From positions 578,316 through 642,315 of the forward strand of contig NZ_JACXYY010000002.1 in the NCBI RefSeq assembly GCF_014779665.1: a stretch of DNA of 64,000 nucleotides, written 5' to 3'. The stretch comes from Nocardioides hwasunensis. Its GTDB lineage: Bacteria > Actinomycetota > Actinomycetes > Propionibacteriales > Nocardioidaceae. The translations under genes were made by a program, and so were the position numbers. The number at the start of each line of letters is the position of its first letter. Position 1 is the first letter of the stretch. Of the stretch, positions 45,166 through 53,780 are shown in pieces. Below the pieces are notes generated by a model, which saw only the letters and a program-made list of their open reading frames with translations, did no database searches and was not told the DNA's origin.

Positions 45166-46575
45166 TCAGGACTTCGGGGTCTCGACCGCGGAGCCGCCAC
45201 GCGTACGACGACGGCTGCGGTTGCGGCGACGCGGGGCGTCGGCGGACTTCTCCGAGGAGCCCGCGGTCGAGCCGGAGTCGGCGTTCGAGCCGCCGCGCTG
45301 ACCGCCGGAGCGGCGCTCGCGCGAGCCGTCGCGCGGAGCACGCTCCTTCTTCTCCACCGGCGCCGGGTCGACGACGCGGCCCTTGGTGCCGGCCGGGATG
45401 CCCTGGTCGTGGAAGAGGTGCTCGGAGGTGGAGTACGTCTCCGGCGGGGCGTCGAACGGCAGGTCGAGGGCCTTGTTGATCATCTTCCAGCGGTGCAGGT
45501 CGGCCCAGTCGACGAAGGTGATCGCGGTGCCGGTGGCACCGGCGCGACCGGTGCGGCCGATGCGGTGGACGTAGGTCTTGTCGTCCTCGGGGCAGGTGTA
45601 GTTGATGACGTGGGAGACGCCGCGCACGTCGATGCCGCGGGCCGCGACGTCGGTGCACACCAGGACCTGGATCTTGTCCTCGCGGAAGCGGGCCAGCGCC
45701 TTCTCACGGGCGACCTGCGCCATGTCACCGTGCAGGGGGGAGGACTTGAAGCCGCGCTCCTGGAGGTCCTCGGCGATGCGCTGCGCCTGTCGCTTGGTGC
45801 GGGTGAAGACGATCATCTTGTCGGCGTCGTCGGCCTGCAGCACGCGGCCGATGATCTCGGGCTTGTCGAGGTCGTGGGCCTGGTAGATGAACTGCGCGGT
45901 CGCCGGGACGGTGGCGTTCTCGTAGGAGGACTCGGCGCGGATGTTCATCGGGTGGCGCATGTGGGTGCGGGCGAGCGCGACGATCGCGGACGGCATCGTG
46001 GCCGAGAACAGCATCGTCTGGCGGGTCTCCGGCGTCTTGGAGATCAGCGTGATGACGTCGGGCAGGAAGCCGAGGTCGAGCATCTCGTCGGCCTCGTCGA
46101 GGACGAGCGCGTGGACGTGGGAGAGGTCCAGTGCGCGACGGTTGGCCAGGTCGATGAGGCGACCCGGCGTGCCGACGACGATGTCGACACCGGCGTCGAG
46201 CGCCTCGAGCTGCGGCTCGTAGCCGACGCCGCCGTAGACGGTGAGGACGCGGAGGCCCTGGTCCTTGCTGGCGAGGGCGAGGTCGCCGGAGACCTGGAGC
46301 GCGAGCTCGCGGGTCGGGGCGACGATGAGCGCCTGCGGCTTGCCCTGCGGCATGTCGGCGTAGGCCGGGTCGGTCGGGGCCACCGAGCGCTGGAGGACCG
46401 GGATGCCGAAGGCCAGCGTCTTGCCGGTGCCGGTGCGCGCCTGGCCGATCAGGTCGGTGCCCATCAGGGCGACCGACAGGGTCATCTCCTGGATGGCGAA
46501 GGGGGTGGTGATGCCGGCGCGCTCGAGCGCGTCGCAGATGGCGGGCTGGACGCCCAGGTCACGGAAGGTGGTCAC
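45166..46575 (-). CDS. DEAD-box RNA helicase (RhlE-like)
   Basis: A 469-residue DEAD-box helicase. The Q-motif region TPFAIQEMTLSVALMG is followed by ARTGTGKT (Walker A, about 45), PTRELALQV, GTPGRL, VLDEADEML, FSATM, and, in the second domain, CTDVAARGIDV and HRIGRTGRAG. The C-terminal 90 residues are disordered and basic (RRRNRSRRRTRGG), probably for RNA binding. It matches the position of rhlE (Rv3211) in M. tuberculosis. The gene begins with GTG after a leader that can form a hairpin (46641-46662). A role in ribosome assembly or mRNA turnover is inferred. Confidence 0.94.
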   Translation of the reverse strand: MTTFRDLGVQPAICDALERAGITTPFAIQEMTLSVALMGTDLIGQARTGTGKTLAFGIPVLQRSVAPTDPAYADMPQGKPQALIVAPTRELALQVSGDLALASKDQGLRVLTVYGGVGYEPQLEALDAGVDIVVGTPGRLIDLANRRALDLSHVHALVLDEADEMLDLGFLPDVITLISKTPETRQTMLFSATMPSAIVALARTHMRHPMNIRAESSYENATVPATAQFIYQAHDLDKPEIIGRVLQADDADKMIVFTRTKRQAQRIAEDLQERGFKSSPLHGDMAQVAREKALARFREDKIQVLVCTDVAARGIDVRGVSHVINYTCPEDDKTYVHRIGRTGRAGATGTAITFVDWADLHRWKMINKALDLPFDAPPETYSTSEHLFHDQGIPAGTKGRVVDPAPVEKKERAPRDGSRERRSGGQRGGSNADSGSTAGSSEKSADAPRRRNRSRRRTRGGSAVETPKS

Positions 46576-46640
46576 GAGGTGTGTCGCTTTCGAGGAGAGT
46601 CGGGAGGTCCCACGCGTATGCGGTCAGCCCATTCGAAAGC

Positions 46641-46662
46641 CCCTTCCATCGAGGTGGAAGGG
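46641..46662 (-). promoter_or_regulatory. Hairpin in leader of DEAD-box helicase gene
   Basis: CCCTTCCA (46641-46648) and TGGAAGGG (46655-46662) form a perfect 8-bp stem with a six-base loop. It lies about 65 nt before the helicase start in a 170-bp divergent spacer that contains no gene. DEAD-box helicase mRNAs often have structured leaders used for autoregulation or cold response, so this is a candidate; a binding site for a regulator is also possible. Confidence 0.4.
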
Positions 46663-46745
46663 CATGCCGACCGCGCACATACAGGCGGCCACCGGACACG
46701 TCGTCGGCGGCTCGGTCACCATCATGGTATCGCTAGGCTGCGCGC

Positions 46746-47435
46746 ATGAGCGCATCGGCCGAAGACGCCTCGCCGGACGAGGACTACCGCCTGGCCGCGA
46801 TCGACCTCCTCGGCGCGATCGCCTACGGCGAGCTGTCGGCCTTCGAGCGACTGGTCGAGGACGCCAAGATGGCGCCGGGCATCGGCGACAAGATCGCGAT
46901 CGGCGCCATGGCCACCGCGGAGTTCGCCCACCTCCAGAAGCTGGTCGGCCGGCTCGAGCAGCTCGGCGCCGACCCGACCGAGGCGATGCAGGCGTTCCGC
47001 GCCAGCTTCGACGCCTTCCACGCCCACACCGCGCCCGCGGACTACTACGAGGGCCTCATCAAGGCGTACGTCGGCGACGGGCTCGCCGCGGACTTCTACC
47101 GCGAGATCGCGGCCTACCTCGACCCCGAGACCCGCGAGGTCATCATCGCCTCGCTCGAGGACACGGGCCAGACCGCCTTCATCGTGGAGCGGGTGCGCGC
47201 CGGGATCGCCGAGGACCATCGACTCGGCGGTCGTCTCGCGCTCTGGGGGAGGCGGCTGATGGGCGAGGCGCTCACCCAGGCCCAGCGGGTCGCGGGCGAC
47301 CGTGACGCGCTCACCGCGCTGCTGGCCGGGGGAGTGGACCGCCCCGGGCTCGACCTGGCCGCGCTGGGCCGGATGTTCACCCGGCTCACCGAGCTGCACG
47401 CGGCGCGGATGGCCGAGCTCGGCCTGGACTCCTAG
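46746..47435 (+). CDS. Ferritin-like fold protein (MiaE-like, Rv3210c type)
   Basis: A 229-residue all-helical protein of the ferritin-like group related to tRNA hydroxylase MiaE. Possible di-iron ligands are the Glu/His-rich helices: GELSAFERLVEDAK near 30, ATAEFAHLQKLVGRLE near 58-75 and AFDAFHAHTAPADYYE near 90. The last helices include TGQTAFIVERVRAGI. The reaction in actinobacteria is unknown. It is divergent from the helicase gene and its stop overlaps that of the convergent small membrane protein by 4 nt. Confidence 0.82.
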   Translation: MSASAEDASPDEDYRLAAIDLLGAIAYGELSAFERLVEDAKMAPGIGDKIAIGAMATAEFAHLQKLVGRLEQLGADPTEAMQAFRASFDAFHAHTAPADYYEGLIKAYVGDGLAADFYREIAAYLDPETREVIIASLEDTGQTAFIVERVRAGIAEDHRLGGRLALWGRRLMGEALTQAQRVAGDRDALTALLAGGVDRPGLDLAALGRMFTRLTELHAARMAELGLDS

Positions 47436-47773
47436 CCCGTCCGGTCTCGCCGCTCGCGTTGGTCCTGGCGGTCGTGGCGCCCGGTGACGGTCGCGGCGAT
47501 CACGACTAGCACGGCCGCCGAGCCCACCTGCCAGGCGTGGCGCCACCAGTCCATCCCGCGGCTGGTGTCGTACATGTCGCCGTCGGGGTTGTTGTCGGCC
47601 ACCCCGAAGACGGCGAAGTAGAGGTAGTTGCCCACCGCCGCGCCCACGATGCCGCACACGACGGTGAGCCACAGCGGGATGTTGTCGCGCGACCCGGGGG
47701 CCACGGCCTTGCCGAGGAAGCCGATGACGAGGCCGAGGACGACCGTCACGACGACGGTCCAGATCAGACCCAT
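47432..47773 (-). CDS. GlsB/YeaQ/YmgE-like small membrane protein
   Basis: A 113-residue membrane protein. Three hydrophobic segments lie at about 4-26 (IWTVVVTVVLGLVIGFLGKAV), 33-55 (LWLTVVCGIVGAAVGNYLYFAV) and 82-98. The GFLGKAVAPG and CGIVGAAVGNYL glycine patterns resemble the transglycosylase-associated (YeaQ/YmgE) stress family. A charged tail ends the protein. Its function is unknown. It is downstream of the DUF3107 gene on the same strand. Confidence 0.75.
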   Translation of the reverse strand: MGLIWTVVVTVVLGLVIGFLGKAVAPGSRDNIPLWLTVVCGIVGAAVGNYLYFAVFGVADNNPDGDMYDTSRGMDWWRHAWQVGSAAVLVVIAATVTGRHDRQDQRERRDRTG

Positions 47774-47789
47774 GGCGGCGGGGTGGGGC

Positions 47790-48008
47790 TCAGCGGAAGC
47801 CGACGGTGCTCGAGGTCGGTGAGCCGAGCTCGAGGTAGGCGATCTTGTCGGCCGGCACGACGACGGCGCGGCCCTTGGTGTCCGTCAGGTGGAGGACGCC
47901 GTTGCTGGCGAGCGCCTCGCCGAGACGTGCCTCGATGTCCTCGGGCGTGCTGTCGGTGTCGAGCACCAGCTCGCGCTGGGCGTGCTGCACGCCGATCTTG
48001 ACCTCCAC
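47790..48008 (-). CDS. DUF3107 family protein (TB9.4-like)
   Basis: A 72-residue soluble protein matching DUF3107: MEVKIGVQHAQRELVLDT, then VVVPADKIAYLELG at the C-terminus. M. tuberculosis TB9.4 (Rv3208A) belongs to this family and is also next to a TetR gene, as here. The family is conserved in actinobacteria but the function is unknown. It lies 60 nt downstream of the TetR gene. Confidence 0.88.
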   Translation of the reverse strand: MEVKIGVQHAQRELVLDTDSTPEDIEARLGEALASNGVLHLTDTKGRAVVVPADKIAYLELGSPTSSTVGFR

Positions 48009-48068
48009 GGGAATGCTCCTCAGCTCAGGGGTGGGTGGTGCGGGGTGTCACTCAAGCATGGTGCCCGG

Positions 48069-48719
48069 TCAGTGGTCGTCGGTCATCGGGTAGCCCCGGA
48101 TGCCGCGCCATGCCAGGTCCGCGATCAGGGCGGCTGCGTCGTCCTGGGAGATTCCACCGCCGCCCGCCAGCCAGAACCGTGCGGACACCTGTGCCATTCC
48201 CACCAGGGAGACCGCCAGGAGCTGCGAGGCCTCGTCGGGCAGGCCGGTGTCGCTGCGGATCACGTCGGCGATGAGGAAGGCGCACTCGGTGGTCACCCGG
48301 TCCACCCGCGCGCGGACGTCGGGCTCGCTGGTCAGGTCGGACTCGAAGACCAGCCGGAACGCACCCTCCTTCGACGCGACGTAGCTGTAGAAGACCTTCA
48401 TCGTCGCCGCGACCCGGTCCTTGTTGTCCGTGGTGGAGGCGAGGGCTTCGCGACAGTTCTCGATGACGGTGTCGCAGGAGGCGTCGAGCAGCGCGAGGTA
48501 GAGGTCGAGCTTGCCGGGGAAGTGCTGATAGAGCACCGGCTTGGAGACGCCGGCGCGCTCGGCGATGTCGTCCATCGCAGCGGCGTGGTAGCCCTGGGCG
48601 ACGAAGACCTCCAGGGCCGACTCGAGCAGCTGCACGCGACGCTCGCGTCTCGGCATCCGTCCACCGCGGGGTCGCGGTGACAGACCCTCGGACGTCGGAT
48701 CGGTGCTGCCTGCGGTCAC
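48069..48719 (-). CDS. TetR-family transcriptional regulator
   Basis: A 216-residue TetR repressor. The helix-turn-helix is at about 40-68 (AAMDDIAERAGVSKPVLYQHFPGK). The ligand domain has no clear specificity signature. The GTG at 48719 was chosen; the ATG at 48656, which starts MPRRERRVQLLES, is a plausible shorter form. It matches Rv3208 by position (between the DUF3107 and MoeZ genes). It is divergent from moeZ with 207 bp between, which contains no gene but must hold both promoters. Confidence 0.9.
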   Translation of the reverse strand: MTAGSTDPTSEGLSPRPRGGRMPRRERRVQLLESALEVFVAQGYHAAAMDDIAERAGVSKPVLYQHFPGKLDLYLALLDASCDTVIENCREALASTTDNKDRVAATMKVFYSYVASKEGAFRLVFESDLTSEPDVRARVDRVTTECAFLIADVIRSDTGLPDEASQLLAVSLVGMAQVSARFWLAGGGGISQDDAAALIADLAWRGIRGYPMTDDH

Positions 48720-48926
48720 GTCGTGCTCCTGGTGCTGCGGGGGGCACGACGGGCGTACCCCTGGGTAGTGAGACTCGAGCCTATCCGCCCCGGAGCCGGT
48801 CCGGATGCCGGGACTCGTCGGGTGGCCCTTGGGTGCGGCGCGACCATGGAGGGGAACAAGAGCGGGTGCCCGGCGAGTTGTGCCGGACGTCCGCCACCAG
48901 CTGGGCCGTGATCCGAAGGAGTCCCT

Positions 48927-50126
48927 GTGTCGTTCCCTGCTCTCGTCGAGCCGGCAGCCGAGCTCACCATCGATGAGGTGCGCCGCTACAGCCGGCACCT
49001 GATCATCCCCGACGTCGGCATGACCGGTCAGAAGCGACTGAAGAATGCCAAGGTGCTCGTGATCGGCGCCGGCGGCCTCGGCTCGCCCGCTCTGCTCTAC
49101 CTCGCCGCGGCCGGCGTCGGCACGCTGGGCATCGCCGAGTTCGACTCCGTCGACGAGTCCAACCTGCAACGCCAGGTCATCCACGGCGTGAGCGACATCG
49201 ACAAGCCCAAGGGCCAGTCCGCGAAGGAGTCGATCGCCGAGATCAACCCGTACGTCGAGGTCGTGCTCCATCCCGAGCGCCTCGACAACGACAACGTCCT
49301 CGACGTCTTCAAGGGCTACGACCTGATCGTCGACGGCACCGACAACTTCGCGACCCGCTACATGGTCAACGACGCCGCCTACTTCCTCGGCATCCCCTAC
49401 GTGTGGGGCTCGATCTACCGCTTCGACGGCCAGGCCTCGGTGTTCGCGCCGATGCTCGGCGACGACCTCCCGTGCTATCGCTGCCTCTACCCCGAGCCGC
49501 CGCCGCCGGGCATGGTCCCGAGCTGCGCCGAGGGTGGCGTGCTGGGCGTGCTCTGCGCGTCGATCGGCTCGATCCAGGTCAACGAGGCGATCAAGCTGCT
49601 GACCGGCATCGGCGACCCGATCGCGGGCAAGCTGATGATCTACGACGCCCTCGAGATGGAGTACCGCAAGCTCAAGGTCCGCAAGGACCCGAACTGCGCG
49701 CTGTGCGGCGAGAACGCCACCGTCACCGAGCTCATCGACTACGACGCCTTCTGCGGCGCGGTCTCCGACGAGGCCGCCGAGGCCGCCGCCGGCTCCACGA
49801 TCTCGGTGGTCCAGCTCGAGCACATGCTCAAGGAGCGCGAGAACGGTGAGCGCGACTTCGTCCTCGTCGACGTGCGCGAGCCCAACGAGGCCGAGATCAA
49901 CCACATCCCGGGCGCGATCTTGATCCCCAAGGGCGAGTTCCTCAACGGCAACGCGCTGTCGCAGCTGCCGAGCGACAAGCAGATCGTCATGCACTGCAAG
50001 TCCGGCGTGCGGTCCGCCGAGACGCTGGCGATCGTCAAGGGCGCCGGCTACTCCGACGCGGTGCACGTCGGTGGCGGCGTGGTCGCCTGGGTCAGCCAGA
50101 TCGACCCCAGCCAGCCGACGTACTGA
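48927..50126 (+). CDS. moeZ: Adenylyltransferase/sulfurtransferase MoeZ
   Basis: A 399-residue two-domain enzyme. Residues about 20-265 are the ThiF/MoeB adenylation domain: VLVIGAGGLGSPALLYLAA (nucleotide binding), DNFATRYMVND, CYRCLYPEPPPPG and CALCGE (zinc cysteines). Residues about 295-399 form a rhodanese domain with the active Cys in VMHCKSGVRSAE. The enzyme activates the C-termini of ThiS/MoaD/CysO-type sulfur carriers and loads sulfur, serving molybdopterin, thiamin or cysteine synthesis. The GTG start has GAAGGA upstream. Synteny with the Rv3206c region supports the call. Confidence 0.95.
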   Translation: MSFPALVEPAAELTIDEVRRYSRHLIIPDVGMTGQKRLKNAKVLVIGAGGLGSPALLYLAAAGVGTLGIAEFDSVDESNLQRQVIHGVSDIDKPKGQSAKESIAEINPYVEVVLHPERLDNDNVLDVFKGYDLIVDGTDNFATRYMVNDAAYFLGIPYVWGSIYRFDGQASVFAPMLGDDLPCYRCLYPEPPPPGMVPSCAEGGVLGVLCASIGSIQVNEAIKLLTGIGDPIAGKLMIYDALEMEYRKLKVRKDPNCALCGENATVTELIDYDAFCGAVSDEAAEAAAGSTISVVQLEHMLKERENGERDFVLVDVREPNEAEINHIPGAILIPKGEFLNGNALSQLPSDKQIVMHCKSGVRSAETLAIVKGAGYSDAVHVGGGVVAWVSQIDPSQPTY

Positions 50127-50142
50127 CCCCTCGCCACTCGCG

Positions 50143-50790
50143 TCACGCTCCGCGCGCCACCTCGTCGAGGTGTGATCGGAGCGTGACGCGGAGGTCGTCG
50201 AGCTCGACCTGCTCCGCGTAGGCGTAGCACTGCATCGCGAGCCCGTCGAGCAGCGCGTGCACCGTGGCGGCAGCACGCTCGTCGACGGGCTCCGCCAGCG
50301 GCTCCTCGAGCAGCCGGCCCAGGTGGGGGTCGAGCTCGCGCCCCCGCACCCACGCCACGGCGATGCGACTCATCTGCCGGATCCCCGCCCAGGCCATCGC
50401 GCGGGCCTCGGCGAGTGCCGGGTCGTGCCTCGCCGCGTCCATCGTCGCCAGCCAGACCTCCGCCTCGACGCGCCGTTCATCGTCGAGCGGCAGCAGCTCC
50501 TCGAGCATCCGCTGGGCGTGGCCCAGCGGATCGCGTCCCGACGGATCGTCGTACCACGAGCGCAGGTGGGACTCGAGCCGCTGCGGCACGTCGGCGTAGG
50601 CCTGCGCGATGACCAGCCGCAGCAGCGCTGCCTGGTCGGGGAAGTAGTGACGCACCGCGCCGGGTGACCAGCCGGCCTCGTCTGCGACCTTCCGCACGGT
50701 CGCCGACGCGACCCCTTCGCGCAGGACGAGGCGGCGCACGGCAGCGGCGATCTCCGCGCGACGGCTCTCGTGGTCGACGATCTTCGGCAC
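50143..50790 (-). CDS. TetR-family transcriptional regulator
   Basis: A 215-residue TetR protein. The DNA-binding domain is near 10-55 (VLREGVASATVRKVADEAGWSPGAVRHYF). The C-terminal domain (ELLPLDDERRVEAEVWLAT) resembles the TetR_C_6 BetI-type group. It starts with GTG, 60 bp from a divergent membrane protein gene, and a large inverted repeat lies between. It probably represses itself and that gene. It converges with moeZ. Confidence 0.9.
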   Translation of the reverse strand: MPKIVDHESRRAEIAAAVRRLVLREGVASATVRKVADEAGWSPGAVRHYFPDQAALLRLVIAQAYADVPQRLESHLRSWYDDPSGRDPLGHAQRMLEELLPLDDERRVEAEVWLATMDAARHDPALAEARAMAWAGIRQMSRIAVAWVRGRELDPHLGRLLEEPLAEPVDERAAATVHALLDGLAMQCYAYAEQVELDDLRVTLRSHLDEVARGA

Positions 50791-50803
50791 GTCGCCTTTC
50801 TAG

Positions 50804-50837
50804 CACAACTGTGTTTTCATGTTCCGACACAGTTGTG
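50804..50837. promoter_or_regulatory. Putative TetR operator (11-bp inverted repeat)
   Basis: CACAACTGTGT (50804-50814) and ACACAGTTGTG (50827-50837) form a perfect 11-bp inverted repeat with a 12-bp spacer. Each arm is itself nearly palindromic (CACA-AC-TGTG). It occupies most of the 59-bp gap between the divergent TetR and GAP-family genes, so the regulator would block both promoters. Confidence 0.8.
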
Positions 50838-50849
50838 TTGGAAAGGGGG

Positions 50850-51563
50850 ATGAGCATGTCAGCGATCGCGCTGCTGGGCCTGGCCGGCCTGGCGCTCGTC
50901 GACAGCACGAGCATCGGGACGCTCGTGCTGCCGATCGTCCTGCTGCTGGCTCCGCGGGTCCACGTCGGGCGGTTCCTGGTCTACCTGGCGACCGTGGCCG
51001 GCTTCTACGCGCTGGTCGGGCTCGGGCTGGTCACCGGCGCCGGGTGGCTGCTCGACTCCGGCGCCGGGCTGGGGGAGGTGCGCGCGCTCCGGTGGGCCGA
51101 GCTGGTGATCGGGGGCACGCTGCTGGTCCTCGGGATCTTCGGCGATCCCCGAGGCTGGTTCGGTCGTGCGCGCGCGGCCGCTCCCTCGCGCGCAGGTCGC
51201 TGGCATGAGCGGCTGGTCGGACCGCACGCGTCCTACCGGGTCGTCGTGGGGGTGGGGCTGCTGGCCGCGCTGGTGGAGGTGGGGTCGATGCTCCCCTTCC
51301 TGGCCGGGGTCGGGATCATCTCGAGCGCCGACCTCCCGTTCGCGGGCGAGGTCGTCGTCGTGGCCGCCTACGTCGTGGTCATGGTGCTGCCGGCCCTGGT
51401 GCTCCTGGGGGCCAGACTGCTCGCAGGTCGTCGGCTCGACACGCCCTTGGCGAGGCTGTCCGGGTGGATCGACCGTCACCTGGGCAACGCGGGCTACTGG
51501 GCGGCGGCGATCGTCGGTCTGCTCCTGCTGCAGGACGCCCGGGTGGCGCTCGGACTGGGATGA
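50850..51563 (+). CDS. GAP-family (Sap-like) membrane protein
   Basis: A 237-residue membrane protein with six predicted helices, resembling the GAP/Sap family related to the LysE exporters. M. tuberculosis members are linked to glycolipid export. The first helix LALVDSTSIGTLVLPIVLLLAP is typical. The start ATG at 50850 has AAGGGGGA directly upstream. It is divergent from a TetR gene and separated from it by a palindromic operator, so it is probably an inducible exporter. The substrate is unknown. Confidence 0.8.
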   Translation: MSMSAIALLGLAGLALVDSTSIGTLVLPIVLLLAPRVHVGRFLVYLATVAGFYALVGLGLVTGAGWLLDSGAGLGEVRALRWAELVIGGTLLVLGIFGDPRGWFGRARAAAPSRAGRWHERLVGPHASYRVVVGVGLLAALVEVGSMLPFLAGVGIISSADLPFAGEVVVVAAYVVVMVLPALVLLGARLLAGRRLDTPLARLSGWIDRHLGNAGYWAAAIVGLLLLQDARVALGLG

Positions 51564-51607
51564 CTACCCGCGCGTAACCCGTGTGGGCCATGTCTCGTTG
51601 GGGCTGC

Positions 51608-52480
51608 ATGCGAACCCCTACGAAGCTCCTCGCCTCCGCTGCGGGCCTCGCCCTCACCGGGGCCCTCGCCACGACCGCCGGCACCGCCGCCGCGGCCCCC
51701 ACGGTCGCCTGGGCGCCCGCGGGCTCCGCGGCGATCACGCCCGGCGTGCAGACCAACACCGCCGGATCCGGCCAGTGCACGGCCAACTTCGTGCTCACCG
51801 ACGCCGCCGGCTCGGTGTACGTCGGACAGGCCGCCCACTGCTCCGGGCTCGGTGAGGCGACCGACACCGACGGCTGCACCGCCGGCGCGCTGCCGCTCGG
51901 CACCCGGGTGACGTTCAACCGCAACGGGAGCATCGTCTCGCCCGGCACCCAGGTCGGCGCCGGCACCCTCGCGTACAGCTCGTGGAACACGATGCAGGCG
52001 CGCGGGGAGAGCGACGCCAGCACGTGCGCCTACAACGACTTCGCGCTCGTGAAGGTCGACGCGGCCGATGTCGACAAGGTCAACCCGACGATCCCGTTCT
52101 GGGGTGGCCCGGTGGGCATCAACACCGCAGGCACCGCCACCGGCGACCGGGTCTTCAGCTTCGGCAACTCCGGCCTGCGCGGCGGGATCGAGCAGCTCTC
52201 GCCCAAGACCGGCGTCAGCCTGGGCCAGGACGCGGCCGACCACGGCTGGACGCACCCGCTCTACACGATCACGCCGGGCATCCCCGGCGACTCCGGCAGC
52301 GCGTTCCTCGACGCCGGCGGCAACGCCGTCGGCACGCTGTCCACGCTCGGTCTCGCCCCGCTGCCGGCGTCGAACAACATCGGCGACTTCTCGCGCGAGC
52401 TCGCCTACGCCCAGCAGCACTCGGGCATCGCCGGTCTCCAGCTGGCCCTGGGCACGGAGCCGTTCAGGCCCGTCCTCTAA
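51608..52480 (+). CDS. Secreted trypsin-like (S1) serine protease
   Basis: A 290-residue exported protein. The signal peptide covers about 1-29 (LLASAAGLALTGALATTAGTAAA). The catalytic triad is recognisable: His77 in GQAAHC, Asp144 in YNDFALVKV and Ser229 in GDSGSAF. There is little room for a pro-region (about 30-55), unlike the long pro-regions of streptogrisins. Cysteines at about 57, 78, 90 and 140 may form disulfides. It stands alone after the GAP gene. Specificity is not readable. Confidence 0.88.
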   Translation: MRTPTKLLASAAGLALTGALATTAGTAAAAPTVAWAPAGSAAITPGVQTNTAGSGQCTANFVLTDAAGSVYVGQAAHCSGLGEATDTDGCTAGALPLGTRVTFNRNGSIVSPGTQVGAGTLAYSSWNTMQARGESDASTCAYNDFALVKVDAADVDKVNPTIPFWGGPVGINTAGTATGDRVFSFGNSGLRGGIEQLSPKTGVSLGQDAADHGWTHPLYTITPGIPGDSGSAFLDAGGNAVGTLSTLGLAPLPASNNIGDFSRELAYAQQHSGIAGLQLALGTEPFRPVL

Positions 52481-52542
52481 CGATCCTGCACCATTGCCGC
52501 GCCCCTCTCGCATGGCGCGACCCACTCACCTAGGGTCGCGCC

Positions 52543-53340
52543 ATGCGTGCGCCCACGGCTCTCCCGCCCGGCGTGCGCACGGTGGCGGCGGTCGCGGCCA
52601 CCAGCCTGCTGGTGGTGCTGGTCGCCTGGGCGACGCTGATCGGGCCGGACGAGGTCTTCACCGGTCCCGGCCCCAGCCCGGCCTCCGGGACGACTCCGAA
52701 CCGGTCCTGCATCCCGCTGCCGGAGGTCACGAACCCCGACGGCACGACAACCGTCCAGATCCCCGACGACGTCTCCGAGCGCAACTACTGCGACCCGCCC
52801 GCGGCGGGCATCGGCGACTACCGCGACCTGGTCGAGCAGAACCCGGCGCCCCTGTGGGTCAAGGTGCTCATCTGGCTCTTCCTCGGCACGCTGCTGGTCG
52901 TCGTGCTCGGCGGGGTGGTCTGGCTGGTCACCGCCGCTGCGCGCGAGCTGCTGACCCGTCGCGACCGCGCGGAGCGCGCCGTGACCGACTTCGCGGTGCT
53001 CGACGAGCCGCGCTTGGTCGCCGAGCAGATCGCGGGCGACGCCGCCGAGCAGGACGCCCTGCTGCGTGACGGCGACGCCCGCAACGCGATCGTCGCCGCG
53101 TGGCACCGGTTCGAGGTGCAGGGCGAGCGTGCCGGGGTGAGCCGGAGCCCGTCGGAGACCTCCTCGGAGTACGCCATCCGCATCCTCGACCTCGTCGCGG
53201 CCGACTCCGGGTCGGTCCACCGGCTGGCCGAGCTCTACCGCGAGGCCCGCTTCTCCGAGCACCCCATCACCGAGGACCACCGCGCGGCCGCGCTCGCGGC
53301 GCTGGCCGGGATCCGGCAGGGGCTGGGGGTGCGCACGTGA
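52543..53340 (+). CDS. DUF4129 domain membrane protein
   Basis: A 265-residue protein. It has a transmembrane helix at about 14-34, an extracytoplasmic segment with two cysteines (CIPLPE, YCDPP), a second helix at about 106-130 (VLIWLFLGTLLVVVLGGVVWLV) and a cytoplasmic DUF4129 domain (AIVAAWHRFEVQGERAGV...ETSSEYAIRIL). DUF4129 proteins usually occur with MoxR and DUF58 genes, as here. The order suggests a membrane complex acting with the MoxR ATPase. It overlaps the next gene by 4 nt. Confidence 0.85.
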   Translation: MRAPTALPPGVRTVAAVAATSLLVVLVAWATLIGPDEVFTGPGPSPASGTTPNRSCIPLPEVTNPDGTTTVQIPDDVSERNYCDPPAAGIGDYRDLVEQNPAPLWVKVLIWLFLGTLLVVVLGGVVWLVTAAARELLTRRDRAERAVTDFAVLDEPRLVAEQIAGDAAEQDALLRDGDARNAIVAAWHRFEVQGERAGVSRSPSETSSEYAIRILDLVAADSGSVHRLAELYREARFSEHPITEDHRAAALAALAGIRQGLGVRT

Positions 53341-53780
53341 GGCGGCCGGCGATCGCCCGGCACTGGCGCACCCGGCTGGCCGGTGGCGTGGTGCTCGGCG
53401 CGATCGCCTACGCAGCCACCGTGTGGCTCGACTTCGAGCCTCGTCCGCTGCCCTTCGCCGTCATGGTCGTCATCGTGTGCACGCTCGGCTTCCTCGTGGT
53501 CGACACGGCCGACGCGCCGTCCGCCCACTGGCAGCACGACCTGCCGCGTCGTGAGGACCGGACCGACGAGGCCACCTCCGACCTCCGCGTCCTGACCAGC
53601 CACCAGCAGGCCGACCACCCCTCCGACGCGTTGCACCGGCGCCTGGTCGAGGTGGCCCGCGCCCGCGACCCGGTCCTGGCCGACGAGCTCGACCGCGAGC
53701 TGGCCGACGTACGCCGACTCGCGCCCGCCGACATCGACCGCATCCTGACCCGAATCGAGGCCGTCCGTGCCCCACGATGA
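53337..53780 (+). CDS. Small membrane protein of the MoxR cluster
   Basis: A 147-residue protein from the GTG at 53337, overlapping the DUF4129 stop (GTGA). Two transmembrane helices lie at about 14-31 (LAGGVVLGAIAYAATVWL) and 38-55 (PFAVMVVIVCTLGFLVV). The cytoplasmic tail is charged and helical (LADELDRELADVRRLAPADIDRIL). No family is recognised. It overlaps the MoxR gene by 14 nt if the latter starts with GTG at 53767. Confidence 0.7.
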   Translation: MRRPAIARHWRTRLAGGVVLGAIAYAATVWLDFEPRPLPFAVMVVIVCTLGFLVVDTADAPSAHWQHDLPRREDRTDEATSDLRVLTSHQQADHPSDALHRRLVEVARARDPVLADELDRELADVRRLAPADIDRILTRIEAVRAPR

